A DNA stretch of 64,000 nt from Chryseobacterium edaphi (GTDB lineage: Bacteria; Bacteroidota; Bacteroidia; Flavobacteriales; Weeksellaceae), in contig NZ_JAOTEM010000004.1 of NCBI RefSeq assembly GCF_025628985.1, forward strand, positions 186,001-250,000, read 5' to 3'. Shown here one piece after another: positions 1-8,758 of the stretch (the stretch's first letter is position 1; the number at the start of each line of letters is the position of its first letter). The translations under genes were made by a program, and so were the position numbers. Below the pieces are notes generated by a model. It ran no database searches, was not told where the DNA came from, and worked only from the letters and a program-made list of their open reading frames with translations.

Positions 1-867
1 GTCAATTGCACGATCAAGAAACTCTATATTTTCTTTGTTCTCAAGCCATAATCCTTTATATATTGCTCCGGTAATTCCTAAAGTTTCAGGATCATTTGTA
101 TTTCTATTATCCGGTTCTAACTTATTAATGATCGACAAAGCATCTAAAAGTGCAGAAGTTGGATTTACAGATTTATCTTTATAAGTTGATAAAGCCCATT
201 GCTGAATATAATAAGCATCGTTCCCTACTCTTTCACTCGCAATTTTCCAAAGTTTCTTTGCTTCAGAGAAATTACTCTTTGCCATTTTATTTTTAGCAGC
301 TTCTACTGTGGCGAAAATGGCGTTTTCCTTTTTTGCTAAATCTTCAATTATTTGTGTATATTCTTCTTTAGGAAGAGTGTAAGGTTGTACACCTTTAATA
401 TGATGAAACAACGGACTATCTGTTTCTCTGGTTCTATCAACCTCTTTTATCAGTTTTGTCAGTTGATTCACACATCTCAATGTCTCAGTATAACCGATAT
501 CTTCTCCCATATGCGAATAGGTGAAAATCTTATTATGATTTAAATCAAAAGGAATATTTCCATCTTTTTCTTTCATAATTATCGTTGAGAAAGGTCTGGC
601 TGCATGTCGAATTCCGAGCTCGTAAATGGCATTCGGATTAAACGTTGTGATGTCCGCAATACAAAGATCTGCATGAATTAACAAGGCATACATATTTTTG
701 TCGATCATTCCAGATTCTAAAATTTCATCGCTGCGAACACATGTAAAACCTACATTTTCTACAGCCGGTTTTATAATGCTATGATAGGTTTTGTCTAAAT
801 CATAGGTTTTTCCTAAAGTGGGATCGGTTTTTTTGCCGTATCCCATGATGACGAAGCAGAGTTTCAT
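1..867 (-). CDS. TIR/deoxyribosyltransferase-like + DUF4071-type protein (partial, C-terminus outside window)
   Basis: The ATG at 867 opens a reading frame that runs 289 codons without a stop to the window edge, so the C-terminus is missing. The N-terminal ~110 residues begin MKLCFVIMGYG and contain GMIDKNMYALLIHADLCIAD followed by NPNAIYELGIRHA. This resembles the Rossmann-like fold of TIR and nucleoside deoxyribosyltransferase-like proteins that bind or cleave nucleotides. The rest is helical and TPR-like and resembles DUF4071 proteins. Bacterial relatives have been proposed by comparative genomics to act in NAD- or nucleotide-linked immune systems. That role is inference here, because no partner gene is visible. 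It could equally be a housekeeping TPR protein. Confidence 0.6.
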   Translation of the reverse strand, partial: MKLCFVIMGYGKKTDPTLGKTYDLDKTYHSIIKPAVENVGFTCVRSDEILESGMIDKNMYALLIHADLCIADITTFNPNAIYELGIRHAARPFSTIIMKEKDGNIPFDLNHNKIFTYSHMGEDIGYTETLRCVNQLTKLIKEVDRTRETDSPLFHHIKGVQPYTLPKEEYTQIIEDLAKKENAIFATVEAAKNKMAKSNFSEAKKLWKIASERVGNDAYYIQQWALSTYKDKSVNPTSALLDALSIINKLEPDNRNTNDPETLGITGAIYKGLWLENKENIEFLDRAID

Positions 868-1359
868 GGTGGTTTGGTTTTTTGGTTAGGATATAGTTTT
901 TAACTCCAAATATTTCTTGTTGTAGAACATCTTATGATTTAGAATTCTTTCACTACCATTACATACATTCATGTAATAATTTCCATTACAGTATATCAAA
1001 CTAAGATAACCACCGAAATATATTCAGGATTATCCTTTCTTGCATATTATATAACGGATGTCCAAAAGTTCAGACTTCTTTCCAGCAAAAGGAAAGAACT
1101 TGTATAGGTTTAGAATTCCTAAACCTTTTTAAAAGATTGGTTTTCACGATTATTAAGTTTTTAGTTTATATAAAATTATGAAAAATATTGATTGTATTGA
1201 AACTTTTTCATCAAAAATGACAACACAAAAAAAAGCGGGATAGTTCCCGCTTTTATATCATCTTATAATGAAAATTTAAATGTTTTTTATAAAATCCATT
1301 CATCCGGGAATGGTACTTTTTGTATTTCAACACAGATTTATTCTATAATTTCTATTTTC
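868..1359. other. Intergenic region (492 bp)
   Basis: This gap separates two minus-strand genes. Apart from the terminator hairpin at 1231-1254, it is AT-rich and holds no convincing gene, RNA or repeat that I can recognise. Confidence 0.5.
1231..1254 (-). terminator. Rho-independent terminator hairpin
   Basis: A perfect 10-bp stem (AAAAGCGGGA / TCCCGCTTTT) with a 4-nt loop lies about 105 bp beyond the stop codon of the minus-strand SDR gene. It is flanked by A and T runs, so it could work in both directions. Confidence 0.75.
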
Positions 1360-2073
1360 TTATGGATTTGTAGAAAAGATAGAACCATTCGCAATTAAAG
1401 CACGTCTGTTCATTTTCAAAATATCTCTTACCCATTCTGCGAAGTCTTCCGGCTGAAGAACTTTATCAGGATTTCCGTCTGTTAATCCGCCTTCGATAGA
1501 CATATCTGAAGCAATTGTACTAGGAGTTAGAGTTACAACTCTGATGTTTTGTTTTCTCCATTCTGCCATCATAGATTGAGATAAAGAAACAACTGCTGCT
1601 TTTGAAGCTGCGTAAGCCGACATATTTGGACCGCCTTTCAAACCTGCGGTTGAAGCAACATTGATGATATCACCTTCACCTTTTTCTCTCAGGAAAGGAT
1701 AAACTGCTTTTGCCGCATAATACACTCCGAAAAGATTGGTTTTGATAACCTGTTCCCAAACTTCAGAAGACATTTCTTCGATCGAACCGAAATCTCCGAT
1801 TCCTGCATTATTGATTAAGATATCAATTCCGTCTAATTGTTCTGCTAAAGATTCTATTCCTGCTTTTACGTGAATTTCGTTATCTATACTAAAAACGGCA
1901 TATGATGAATTGACACCCAGTTTTTTGATTTCGTCAACGGTCATTTTAAGGTTTTCCTCGTTTCTTCCTGTGATTCCAATATTTACACCTTCATTGGCAA
2001 GGATTAAAGCAACTGCTTTTCCAAGACCTCTTCCGCCACCCGTAATGATAGCATTTTTTCCTTGTAAGTTCAT
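1360..2073 (-). CDS. SDR family oxidoreductase (3-ketoacyl-ACP reductase-like)
   Basis: This 237-residue protein is a classical short-chain dehydrogenase/reductase. It has the cofactor motif TGGGRGLG near residue 11, the structural NNAG motif, and the catalytic Ser plus YAASK pair. Length and motif spacing match FabG-like 3-oxoacyl-reductases, so NAD(P)H-dependent reduction of a carbonyl is expected in the cytoplasm. The true substrate cannot be read from sequence, and FabG-type paralogues are numerous in this group. The gene stands alone, with a predicted promoter just upstream (2093-2121) and a terminator downstream, so it is probably monocistronic. Confidence 0.85.
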   Translation of the reverse strand: MNLQGKNAIITGGGRGLGKAVALILANEGVNIGITGRNEENLKMTVDEIKKLGVNSSYAVFSIDNEIHVKAGIESLAEQLDGIDILINNAGIGDFGSIEEMSSEVWEQVIKTNLFGVYYAAKAVYPFLREKGEGDIINVASTAGLKGGPNMSAYAASKAAVVSLSQSMMAEWRKQNIRVVTLTPSTIASDMSIEGGLTDGNPDKVLQPEDFAEWVRDILKMNRRALIANGSIFSTNP

Positions 2074-2092
2074 TCAATTAATTTTGATGGTG

Positions 2093-2121
2093 CAAATTTA
2101 CAAAACCATTTTTTTAAACAA
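2093..2121 (-). promoter_or_regulatory. Predicted Bacteroidetes-type promoter of the SDR gene
   Basis: On the minus strand TTG (2119-2121) and TAAATTTG (2093-2100) are separated by 18 bp. This matches the flavobacterial -33/-7 pattern TTG-N17-23-TAnnTTTG. It lies about 20 bp upstream of the ATG. Confidence 0.5.
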
Positions 2122-2184
2122 GCGTTTATAATTTTGATTTAACTGAAATCTATTATAAGTAAATTCTATCTGGGTGTTATTTTT

Positions 2185-2246
2185 TAACGCCATGGTCGCA
2201 AAAGGTTTTTAATTAAAAATGAAATTATTTTCGTTCGCAATGGCGT
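2185..2246. repeat. Short inverted-repeat intergenic element
   Basis: AACGCCAT (2186-2193) and ATGGCGTT (2239-2246) form an 8-bp perfect inverted repeat. Similar flanks, GGTCGCAAAA and CGTTCGCAA, sit inside it. It resembles the AACGC...TCGCAAA elements I recall as scattered in Chryseobacterium intergenic DNA. The rest of the 358-bp gap (2074-2431) shows only the terminator at its left end and the promoter at its right end. Confidence 0.4.
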
Positions 2247-2375
2247 TCCACTCAGCAATATTCACAATTGGTAATTCTGAATAGAATCTTTAGAATTATA
2301 TTCTTTTATGTTAAGATAAATTAAAGTACAATTATTCAGCTAAATTTAATAATCAGGAAATTCTATTTAAAAACA

Positions 2376-2401
2376 AAACCGACTTACGAATAAGCCGGTT
2401 T
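2376..2401 (-). terminator. Terminator of the susC-susD-phosphoesterase operon
   Basis: AAACCGACTTA and TAAGCCGGTTT form an 11-bp stem with one non-Watson-Crick pair around a CGAA tetraloop. It lies about 30 bp beyond the phosphoesterase stop codon. Confidence 0.7.
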
Positions 2402-2431
2402 CTGAAAGTAATATATAAAAAATTGAAATAA

Positions 2432-4015
2432 TTAAGGAATAAGGACTCTGTTTTTCACTTCAAAATCATCTGCGGTAGTGAATTGATTTCCATACATATC
2501 ATATGCTCTCACCTCAACTTTGTGTTTTCCGAGCGTTAATTTATTACTAAACCCTCCTACCCAAATGTGTTTTGAAAACTCAGGGTTTGAAGGTCTTCTT
2601 CCAGGGAAAAGTTCTTGGGTTGTATCCCATTTGAATACGGACTGTGCAAAATTTGGGTCGATGGTTTCGTTATATTCCATTTCTTCCCATTTTCCACCGT
2701 CAATTCTGTATTCCACTTTGTCTTTTTTGCTTCCAATGAAGAAATTAGCCAAAACTTTAGCAGAAGTTTTCGATGGGAAAGGAATCACTTTAGGCAAATA
2801 CAATTTGATCTGGTAATCTTCCGGTTTTCCGGCAGTTTTGTATTTAACTTTATATTGATTGTCATTAAAACTGATGAATGAATATCCTTTTGCAGTACCA
2901 TCTCTCATAGTAGAAGTTGGCAATCCGATTTCGTCTGAAGTTCCTGACCACCAATCTCCGCAAGTGGTTCCTACATTGTATTCGTGAAGATCTTTTGCAC
3001 CGTTCCAACCTTGAGGTTTTCCGTAGAAAATCTGTTGCTGAATGTGAGTGTGAGCTGATAACACTAAAGCATTCTGAAAAGGTGAAAGCGCATCAAACAA
3101 TTTCTGACGATCAGCATTTCTGAAATTGTCTTCATTTGTATGATCCAATGGAATGTGGAAAGAAACCACGATCAGTTTATTTTTATCGACAAGCTTTAAA
3201 TCATTTTGAATAAACTGAATCTGATCATCACGAAAACCTCCCCAATATCCTTTTCCGTCTCGTGGATCGGGATATAAAATATCATCCAAAACCATGAAGT
3301 GAACGTTCCCGTAATTGAAAGAGTAATTGGCAGGACCGAAATTGGATTCAAAAGTTTCGTCTGAAACCAAATCTTCTTTTGCCTCATAATTCATATCATG
3401 ATTTCCCATGACATTGTACCAAGGAAGTCCGATCTCTTTCATGACATCTGCGTAAGGCTTTTGAAGGCTTAAATTATCACCCACCAAATCTCCCAAACTG
3501 ATCCCGAAAACAGCATTTTTCTTTGTTCCTTTTACTTCGTTAACGATAGCTCTTTTGAAATAATCTAATTCTTTTTCTGTGTATGGTTGCGGATCTCCGA
3601 AAACAAGAATGTCAAAATTTTTGCTTTCTTCCTGCTTTTCCAGTGCGAAATTTACTTCTTTTGGAAGCGTTCCGGTCGGCGCAACTCCTTTATATTTATA
3701 ATCTGTAGGTGAACCTTTTGGCTTGTACTGATAATAATATTGAGGAAGATTATTTGAATTTAAAGCTAATTTATATCCTGAAGGTTTAATGACAAAAATC
3801 GTCTGATCTTCCTGAATCGGTAAGCTGTATTTCCCATTTTTATCGGTTAAAACAACCTGCGCTCCGTTGGAAACTGAAACTCCTTCAACTCCTTTTTCCT
3901 TATTTTCTTTCTTCTGGTTTTTGTTGTTATCTTCAAAAACATATCCTGAAACCGAAGTCTGAGAGAATGCCATCGCTGAAACTAACAGACACGGCAATAT
4001 TATTTTTATATTCAT
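2432..4015 (-). CDS. Secreted calcineurin-like phosphoesterase with MetallophosN/C domains
   Basis: This 527-residue protein starts with a signal peptide (MNIKIILPCLLVSAMAFSQ). A beta-sandwich domain of the SdrD-B/MetallophosN kind follows (about 22-110), then a metallophosphoesterase core and a C-terminal beta domain. The dinuclear-metal motifs are all present: FGDPQP near 140, GDLVGD near 175, GNHD near 205, a HIP histidine and AHTH near 300. It should hydrolyse phosphate mono- or diesters in the periplasm or at the cell surface. The gene follows a SusD-like gene by 19 bp and is the last gene of the susC-susD operon. This suggests that its products or substrates are handled by that transporter. 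The exact substrate is unknown. Confidence 0.85.
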   Translation of the reverse strand: MNIKIILPCLLVSAMAFSQTSVSGYVFEDNNKNQKKENKEKGVEGVSVSNGAQVVLTDKNGKYSLPIQEDQTIFVIKPSGYKLALNSNNLPQYYYQYKPKGSPTDYKYKGVAPTGTLPKEVNFALEKQEESKNFDILVFGDPQPYTEKELDYFKRAIVNEVKGTKKNAVFGISLGDLVGDNLSLQKPYADVMKEIGLPWYNVMGNHDMNYEAKEDLVSDETFESNFGPANYSFNYGNVHFMVLDDILYPDPRDGKGYWGGFRDDQIQFIQNDLKLVDKNKLIVVSFHIPLDHTNEDNFRNADRQKLFDALSPFQNALVLSAHTHIQQQIFYGKPQGWNGAKDLHEYNVGTTCGDWWSGTSDEIGLPTSTMRDGTAKGYSFISFNDNQYKVKYKTAGKPEDYQIKLYLPKVIPFPSKTSAKVLANFFIGSKKDKVEYRIDGGKWEEMEYNETIDPNFAQSVFKWDTTQELFPGRRPSNPEFSKHIWVGGFSNKLTLGKHKVEVRAYDMYGNQFTTADDFEVKNRVLIP

Positions 4016-4034
4016 TTTTTTAAACTTAAATTAA

Positions 4035-5486
4035 TTACTGATTCCACCAGTTGATCACATTGATATTATCTCCTCCAATTGACTGCACAGCCGCCTGATA
4101 ATTGGTAGTATTAAGAATCTTGGTTTGAACAGGATACATTAGACGTTGAGGTAATTTTCCGTCATTCAATAAGCCTCCGTTGTTTGGAAGCACCGGAAAG
4201 CCAGTTCTTCTTTTTTCATACCATTGCTGTTGATCTACAAAGAAAAGAGCAACATATTTCTGAAGCATAATTCTCTGTAAAGTACCGTTATAAGCAACAT
4301 TCGGATTGGTAAAATAGTTGGCCGGAACTACTCCGCCCCATTGTTCTACAGCGGCTTTCACACCGTTTTCGTAGAAAGTCTGAGCATTTCCTGAGATGAT
4401 GCCTTTCTGAGCAAATTCCGCAAGAGTCAACTGAAGTTCTGCGTAAGGATAAATAAGAATTTTGAGTGGCGCTTTTGCCAAATTCTGATTCATATTTGAC
4501 GGCTGATAAGTAAATGTTGTTCCGGGAGCATAACCTGCAGGAGCACCTTTGTAACCAAGATTTGCCTGAGTCGCAATATCTTTTGCCTGAGAAAAGAAAG
4601 TAGCGAGTCTCGGATCGCTGTTGCTTTTCAGTGTTTCGACAAAAAATTCAGCAGCAGCTCTACCTGTTGTAAAATCCTGCGGTCTTGCAATCGGAGGCAA
4701 AAGCGGCGCAACCCCTGTAATATCTAAACCTGCAGTATCTGCATTACTTGTCATTAAAGGATAAACAGTAGGATTATTAACAATTTCCTGAATTTTCCCA
4801 TGCACATCTATTTCACCATTTTTCTTTAAAATTCTCCCCAATAATCTTAATGACAGAGAATTACAGAACTTTTTACATTTCACAGTACCTGCAGCTGATG
4901 CACCTGCACCAAAGAAAAGATCTGCATCTGAAAGTGGCTGCGTGGTTACAAATAATGAGTTTGCCGTTTTTAAATCTTCAAGAAGTTTTATATAAATATC
5001 CTTCTGCTTATCAAATTTTGGCTGGGTAATTCCATCCTCTACACGAGACGCCTCACTGAAAGGAATATCACCAAAAGTATCGGTAAGATTTGCAAACATC
5101 CATGCATTCATCACCATAGAGATTGCCTGATAATTTTTATCACCTTGCAACACTGCAAAATCATACATTTCCTTGTTTTGTCTCAGCCATTTGTAAGAAG
5201 TATTCCAGTAAGAATTTCCTGTAGATTCTGTAATGTAATATCTGCTGAGCGAGTTTCCTTCATTAGGAAAATCGATAGAAACCTGCATGATATCAGAAGT
5301 GAAACTATTGGCTCTGTTGTAAGCATTTGCTGCCATGTTGTATTGTATCGGCATCAAAAGACTTCCAGCTGTGGGTGTATTGATTTTGCTGGTGTCTGTA
5401 TTTATTTCTTCGAAAGATCTGTCACACGATGTAAGCATTGCGGCCGCCAAAAGCACTGTACAGAATTTTGAAACTTTATTTTTCAT
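4035..5486 (-). CDS. SusD/RagB-like nutrient-binding lipoprotein
   Basis: The product is a surface lipoprotein of 483 residues. The signal ends at LTSC (Cys21), followed by acidic residues, and the body resembles the SusD_2-like helical TPR fold. I chose the ATG at 5486 because it gives a clean lipoprotein signal. The longer frame from 5513 would overlap the stop of the upstream susC gene. SusD proteins form the lid over the SusC barrel and capture substrate. Here the partner is the gene immediately upstream (5500-8475), and a phosphoesterase follows. An organic phosphate ligand is therefore more likely than a glycan, which is inference from context. Confidence 0.85.
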   Translation of the reverse strand: MKNKVSKFCTVLLAAAMLTSCDRSFEEINTDTSKINTPTAGSLLMPIQYNMAANAYNRANSFTSDIMQVSIDFPNEGNSLSRYYITESTGNSYWNTSYKWLRQNKEMYDFAVLQGDKNYQAISMVMNAWMFANLTDTFGDIPFSEASRVEDGITQPKFDKQKDIYIKLLEDLKTANSLFVTTQPLSDADLFFGAGASAAGTVKCKKFCNSLSLRLLGRILKKNGEIDVHGKIQEIVNNPTVYPLMTSNADTAGLDITGVAPLLPPIARPQDFTTGRAAAEFFVETLKSNSDPRLATFFSQAKDIATQANLGYKGAPAGYAPGTTFTYQPSNMNQNLAKAPLKILIYPYAELQLTLAEFAQKGIISGNAQTFYENGVKAAVEQWGGVVPANYFTNPNVAYNGTLQRIMLQKYVALFFVDQQQWYEKRRTGFPVLPNNGGLLNDGKLPQRLMYPVQTKILNTTNYQAAVQSIGGDNINVINWWNQ

Positions 5487-5499
5487 AATTTTTCTTTTT

Positions 5500-8475
5500 T
5501 TAAAATTTAGCATTCAGTTGTATACCAACGGTTCTTGCTGTTGGCAACTGACCAACCTCAACGCCCGGTGTAATAGAAGAATCGTTAAGCGTTGCCGCTT
5601 CAGGATCGAAAAGTGGGAAATTCTTTGTCAACATCATCAGGTTTCTTCCATATAAAGAAAGGCTCAGATTAGACATTTTAAGATTCTTCACGATATCCTT
5701 TGGGAAATCATAAGTAATTGTTGCTTCTCTAAGTTTAATAAAACTTGCATCGAAACTGTTGGTTTCTATATTGGCTCTTCTGTAATAATCTCCGTAATAG
5801 GTATGAAGTGCAACCGCTTTTGTATTGGTAGAAAAACTGCCGTCTGCATTTTGTACAACACCTGCACCAACGAAAGTTCCATTCGGGTTGTCTCTTCCCG
5901 GCAAAGTATTCTCAAGCTTACCTTGCTCAGACATTTTGTGATGGGACTGAGAGTAAACCATTCCTCCGTACTGACCATCGATACTGAATGAGAAAGAAAG
6001 GTTTTTATATCTGAATGTATTTTGTAAACCACCTCTCCATTTGGCGTATGCGTTTCCTACGTATTCTATTTTTGTAGATTTTGCCGTCAAACCATCCGAA
6101 CCGTAAATTACCTGACCGTCCGGAGATCTTTGTAGTTTTGCTCCGTACATATCTCCTAAAGATCCGCCTACTACAGCATTGAAGAAAACAACTCCTCCTA
6201 CGGATGACATTGTGTAAGGTTCTCCATTAAATTCACCGGGCAACGATAGAATTTTATTTCTGTTCATCGACCAGTTGGCATTTACATTCCAAGAGAAATT
6301 CTGAGTTTTTACAGGATATGCTCCCAAAGTCATTTCGATCCCTCTGTTTCTGATTTCTCCTGCGTTGATAATTCTTGTAGAATATCCGGTTTCTATCAAT
6401 GTTGGGACAGGAATAATCTGATTGTCTGTATTATTTTGATATACTGTAAGATTGTAGGTTAATCTATTTTTGAGAAAACTAAAATCCATCCCCGCTTCAA
6501 TATTGGTATTCATTTCAGGTTTTAGATTTGGGTTGAAATAGATTGAAGCAATCTCTGCAGAATTATTAAAATCGCTGGTATTATAAGTCTGATATAAGTT
6601 ATAAGGATCTGTATCACTTCCTACCATCGACCATGAAGCTCTCAGTTTCCAGAAGTTAAAATTGTTTGATTTTAGATTAAAAATATCTGAAAGTAAAATA
6701 GATGTTGCTACTGATGGATAGAAATACGATCTATTTTCTTTTGGTAGTGCACTCGTCCAGTCGTTTCTTGCCGTAACATCCAAAAACACAACATTATCGT
6801 AATTTAAAGATGCTAAACCATATAAACTGTTCGTTTCTTTATCTCTTGGCTGAGGAACTTTTGTGATAAGAGCAATAGCATTGGTAAGCTCATACAAACC
6901 AGGAATTTTCAATCCTGTAGCACGATAATCGTTTAATACATATTCGTTGTAGCGAAGGTTTCCACCTGCTGAAGCATTAAAACCAAATTTCCCAAAATTA
7001 TTTTTATAGCTGAATAAAATATCTGTATTAAATTCAGAATTTTTAATTTGTTGCTCTCTGTAATATCCCTGAAGATAGTTTGCAGAACTGTAAGGTCTTT
7101 TTGTAGTTCTTAATTCATCTGTAAGCTCAATCCCTGAACGTAACATCACGTCAAAATTTTTGGCAAATTTGTACGTTGCAGTGACATTTCCGGTAATAAA
7201 TTTTTTATCTAATCCATTAAGCATTTCATAGGCAATCAAATACGGATTATCGATAAATGAACTAAACGGATGTATCTGATCAATCTGATTTTGTCCTTTT
7301 TTCCAGATTGGTCTGTACCAGCTAAGATCTACATTCGGATTTTGGAAAATCATGAAATAAGAGATCGACTGATTGTTGTATCCCGTAGCCGGAAGATTAT
7401 TACTTTTCGTGTTATTGTAAGAAAATTTAGTTACAATATGAAGTTTATCACTTGCATGATGATCTATTGACAAAGCTCCACTGAATCTGTCGAAGCCTGT
7501 ATTGGGCATCATCCAGTTATTCTTTGTGTAATTTAATGATCCTCTGAAAGCTGTTTTTTCTGTAGAACTTTCAAGTGATAAATTATTAGCATAAGTAGTT
7601 CCTACTCCCCAAAAATCTTTAATATTATTTCTGTAAGGTTTCCACTCTTGTCTTTGAAGACTTTGTCCTTCTACTGTAGGATCGTATTGGAAATAAGACT
7701 GGCCGTCAAATTTTGGTCCAAAAGCACTACTTGTAGAACCTGTATTTACACCATCCGGAGAAGCTCCGTACGAATAATAAAACTGTCCCGCAGTATTTTT
7801 CTGTAAAGTTCCCTGTCCGTACTCGTACTGATAATCCAGCCAATGTAAAACGGAATCAAAGCCAGTATTAGAATTGAAAATTACATTGATTTTACCATTT
7901 TTAGATTTTCCTGATTTTGTAGTAATCATAATGGCTCCATTCATTCCTCTGGATCCATACAAAGCTCCTGCAGTTGCACCTTTCAGTATCGTAACAGATT
8001 CTATATCTTCAGGATTGATGCTGTTGAAATTATTCCCGAAATCTACTGGAAGATCACCACCGGTTCCTGCTCCGTAAGCGGCATTTCCTGTTCCGGTATC
8101 TGTACCTCCCAGTGGAACACCATCTACAACGATCAAAGCCTGATTCTTATCCATGATCATCGAAGCACTCCCTCGTAAAGTAATTTTTGCAGATCCTAAA
8201 GGTCCTGCTCCTGCGGTTTGAATTTTCAGACCCGCTACTTTACCTTCCAAAGCTTGCGCCCAGTTATTATTTTGAGTTTTTGTAAATTCTTCTCCATCTA
8301 CCTTTTCAGCAACATAACCTAATGATCTGTCTTGCCTTTTAATTCCGAGAGCTGTAACAACAACCTCTTCAATGTTCTTCACACTATCTTTCTTTACTTG
8401 TTGCTGAGCGGCCATATTGACGCTTACCAACCCTAAAACGGATAACAGAAGTAATTTTTGAGTCTCCTTACGCAT
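5500..8475 (-). CDS. SusC/RagA-type TonB-dependent outer-membrane transporter
   Basis: From the ATG at 8475 the protein has 991 residues; the longer open frame to 8496 begins with TTG and is less likely. After the signal peptide (ending NMAAQ) comes EEVVVTALGI, a TonB-box-like segment. The plug domain has LEGKVAGL and the TLRGSAS and GALYGSRGMNGAIMITTK motifs typical of SusC, and a 22-strand barrel ends in an aromatic-terminated strand (LNAKF). Unlike most SusC proteins it lacks the ~90-residue N-terminal carboxypeptidase-like domain. It pairs with the SusD gene 13 bp downstream to import a ligand in an energy-dependent way. An array of TTAACA-like repeats upstream suggests phosphate-starvation control. 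Confidence 0.9.
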   Translation of the reverse strand: MRKETQKLLLLSVLGLVSVNMAAQQQVKKDSVKNIEEVVVTALGIKRQDRSLGYVAEKVDGEEFTKTQNNNWAQALEGKVAGLKIQTAGAGPLGSAKITLRGSASMIMDKNQALIVVDGVPLGGTDTGTGNAAYGAGTGGDLPVDFGNNFNSINPEDIESVTILKGATAGALYGSRGMNGAIMITTKSGKSKNGKINVIFNSNTGFDSVLHWLDYQYEYGQGTLQKNTAGQFYYSYGASPDGVNTGSTSSAFGPKFDGQSYFQYDPTVEGQSLQRQEWKPYRNNIKDFWGVGTTYANNLSLESSTEKTAFRGSLNYTKNNWMMPNTGFDRFSGALSIDHHASDKLHIVTKFSYNNTKSNNLPATGYNNQSISYFMIFQNPNVDLSWYRPIWKKGQNQIDQIHPFSSFIDNPYLIAYEMLNGLDKKFITGNVTATYKFAKNFDVMLRSGIELTDELRTTKRPYSSANYLQGYYREQQIKNSEFNTDILFSYKNNFGKFGFNASAGGNLRYNEYVLNDYRATGLKIPGLYELTNAIALITKVPQPRDKETNSLYGLASLNYDNVVFLDVTARNDWTSALPKENRSYFYPSVATSILLSDIFNLKSNNFNFWKLRASWSMVGSDTDPYNLYQTYNTSDFNNSAEIASIYFNPNLKPEMNTNIEAGMDFSFLKNRLTYNLTVYQNNTDNQIIPVPTLIETGYSTRIINAGEIRNRGIEMTLGAYPVKTQNFSWNVNANWSMNRNKILSLPGEFNGEPYTMSSVGGVVFFNAVVGGSLGDMYGAKLQRSPDGQVIYGSDGLTAKSTKIEYVGNAYAKWRGGLQNTFRYKNLSFSFSIDGQYGGMVYSQSHHKMSEQGKLENTLPGRDNPNGTFVGAGVVQNADGSFSTNTKAVALHTYYGDYYRRANIETNSFDASFIKLREATITYDFPKDIVKNLKMSNLSLSLYGRNLMMLTKNFPLFDPEAATLNDSSITPGVEVGQLPTARTVGIQLNAKF

Positions 8476-8493
8476 ATCTAATTTTTGTTTGCG

Positions 8494-8501
8494 CAAAATT
8501 A
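8494..8501 (-). promoter_or_regulatory. Predicted -7 element of susC
   Basis: TAATTTTG on the minus strand matches TAnnTTTG and lies 18 bp before the chosen susC start codon. No good -33 TTG sits at the usual distance, as expected for a promoter that needs an activator bound just upstream. Confidence 0.5.
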
Positions 8502-8523
8502 AAATTACATTATGGTTACGGTC

Positions 8524-8583
8524 TTAACAAGGTTTTAACATATCTTAAATAATTCTTAAACGCTATATTAATTTATTTTAACA
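8524..8583. promoter_or_regulatory. Pho-box-like array of six direct repeats upstream of susC
   Basis: Reading the plus strand, hexamers occur at 8524 (TTAACA), 8535 (TTAACA), 8545 (TTAAAT), 8556 (TTAAAC), 8568 (TTAATT) and 8578 (TTAACA), a pitch of 10-12 bp. Repeated TTAACA-like hexamers about 11 bp apart are the DNA pattern bound by PhoB/PhoP-family response regulators. The array begins 23 bp upstream of the -7 element. The assignment to PhoB is inference. Confidence 0.6.
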
Positions 8584-8703
8584 AATAGAATTATCTGTCT
8601 ATTATACACTCCTTTAGAGACATTACGAAAGCTTAATGCTATTCATAAAATAAATAGACCGTAACTTTATAGTTTTTCCCCCGAAAATATTAGAAAATTT
8701 CAT

Positions 8704-8735
8704 AAAAAATGCCCGACAGAAATCTGCAAGGCATT
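8704..8735 (-). terminator. Terminator after the GDPD gene
   Basis: AATGCC (8708-8713) pairs with GGCATT (8730-8735), and the stem continues inward with a mismatch. On the minus strand it is followed by a run of six T. It lies about 25 bp past the phosphodiesterase stop codon. Confidence 0.65.
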
Positions 8736-8758
8736 GAATCTAATAATAAAGTAAAAAG

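Noticed and set aside
2520..3123. Several plus-strand frames inside the phosphoesterase gene
   Set aside because: They are antisense shadows of a gene with complete catalytic motifs.
5335..5655. A 106-codon plus-strand frame over the SusD start and SusC end
   Set aside because: It crosses two real genes on the other strand and has no recognisable domain.
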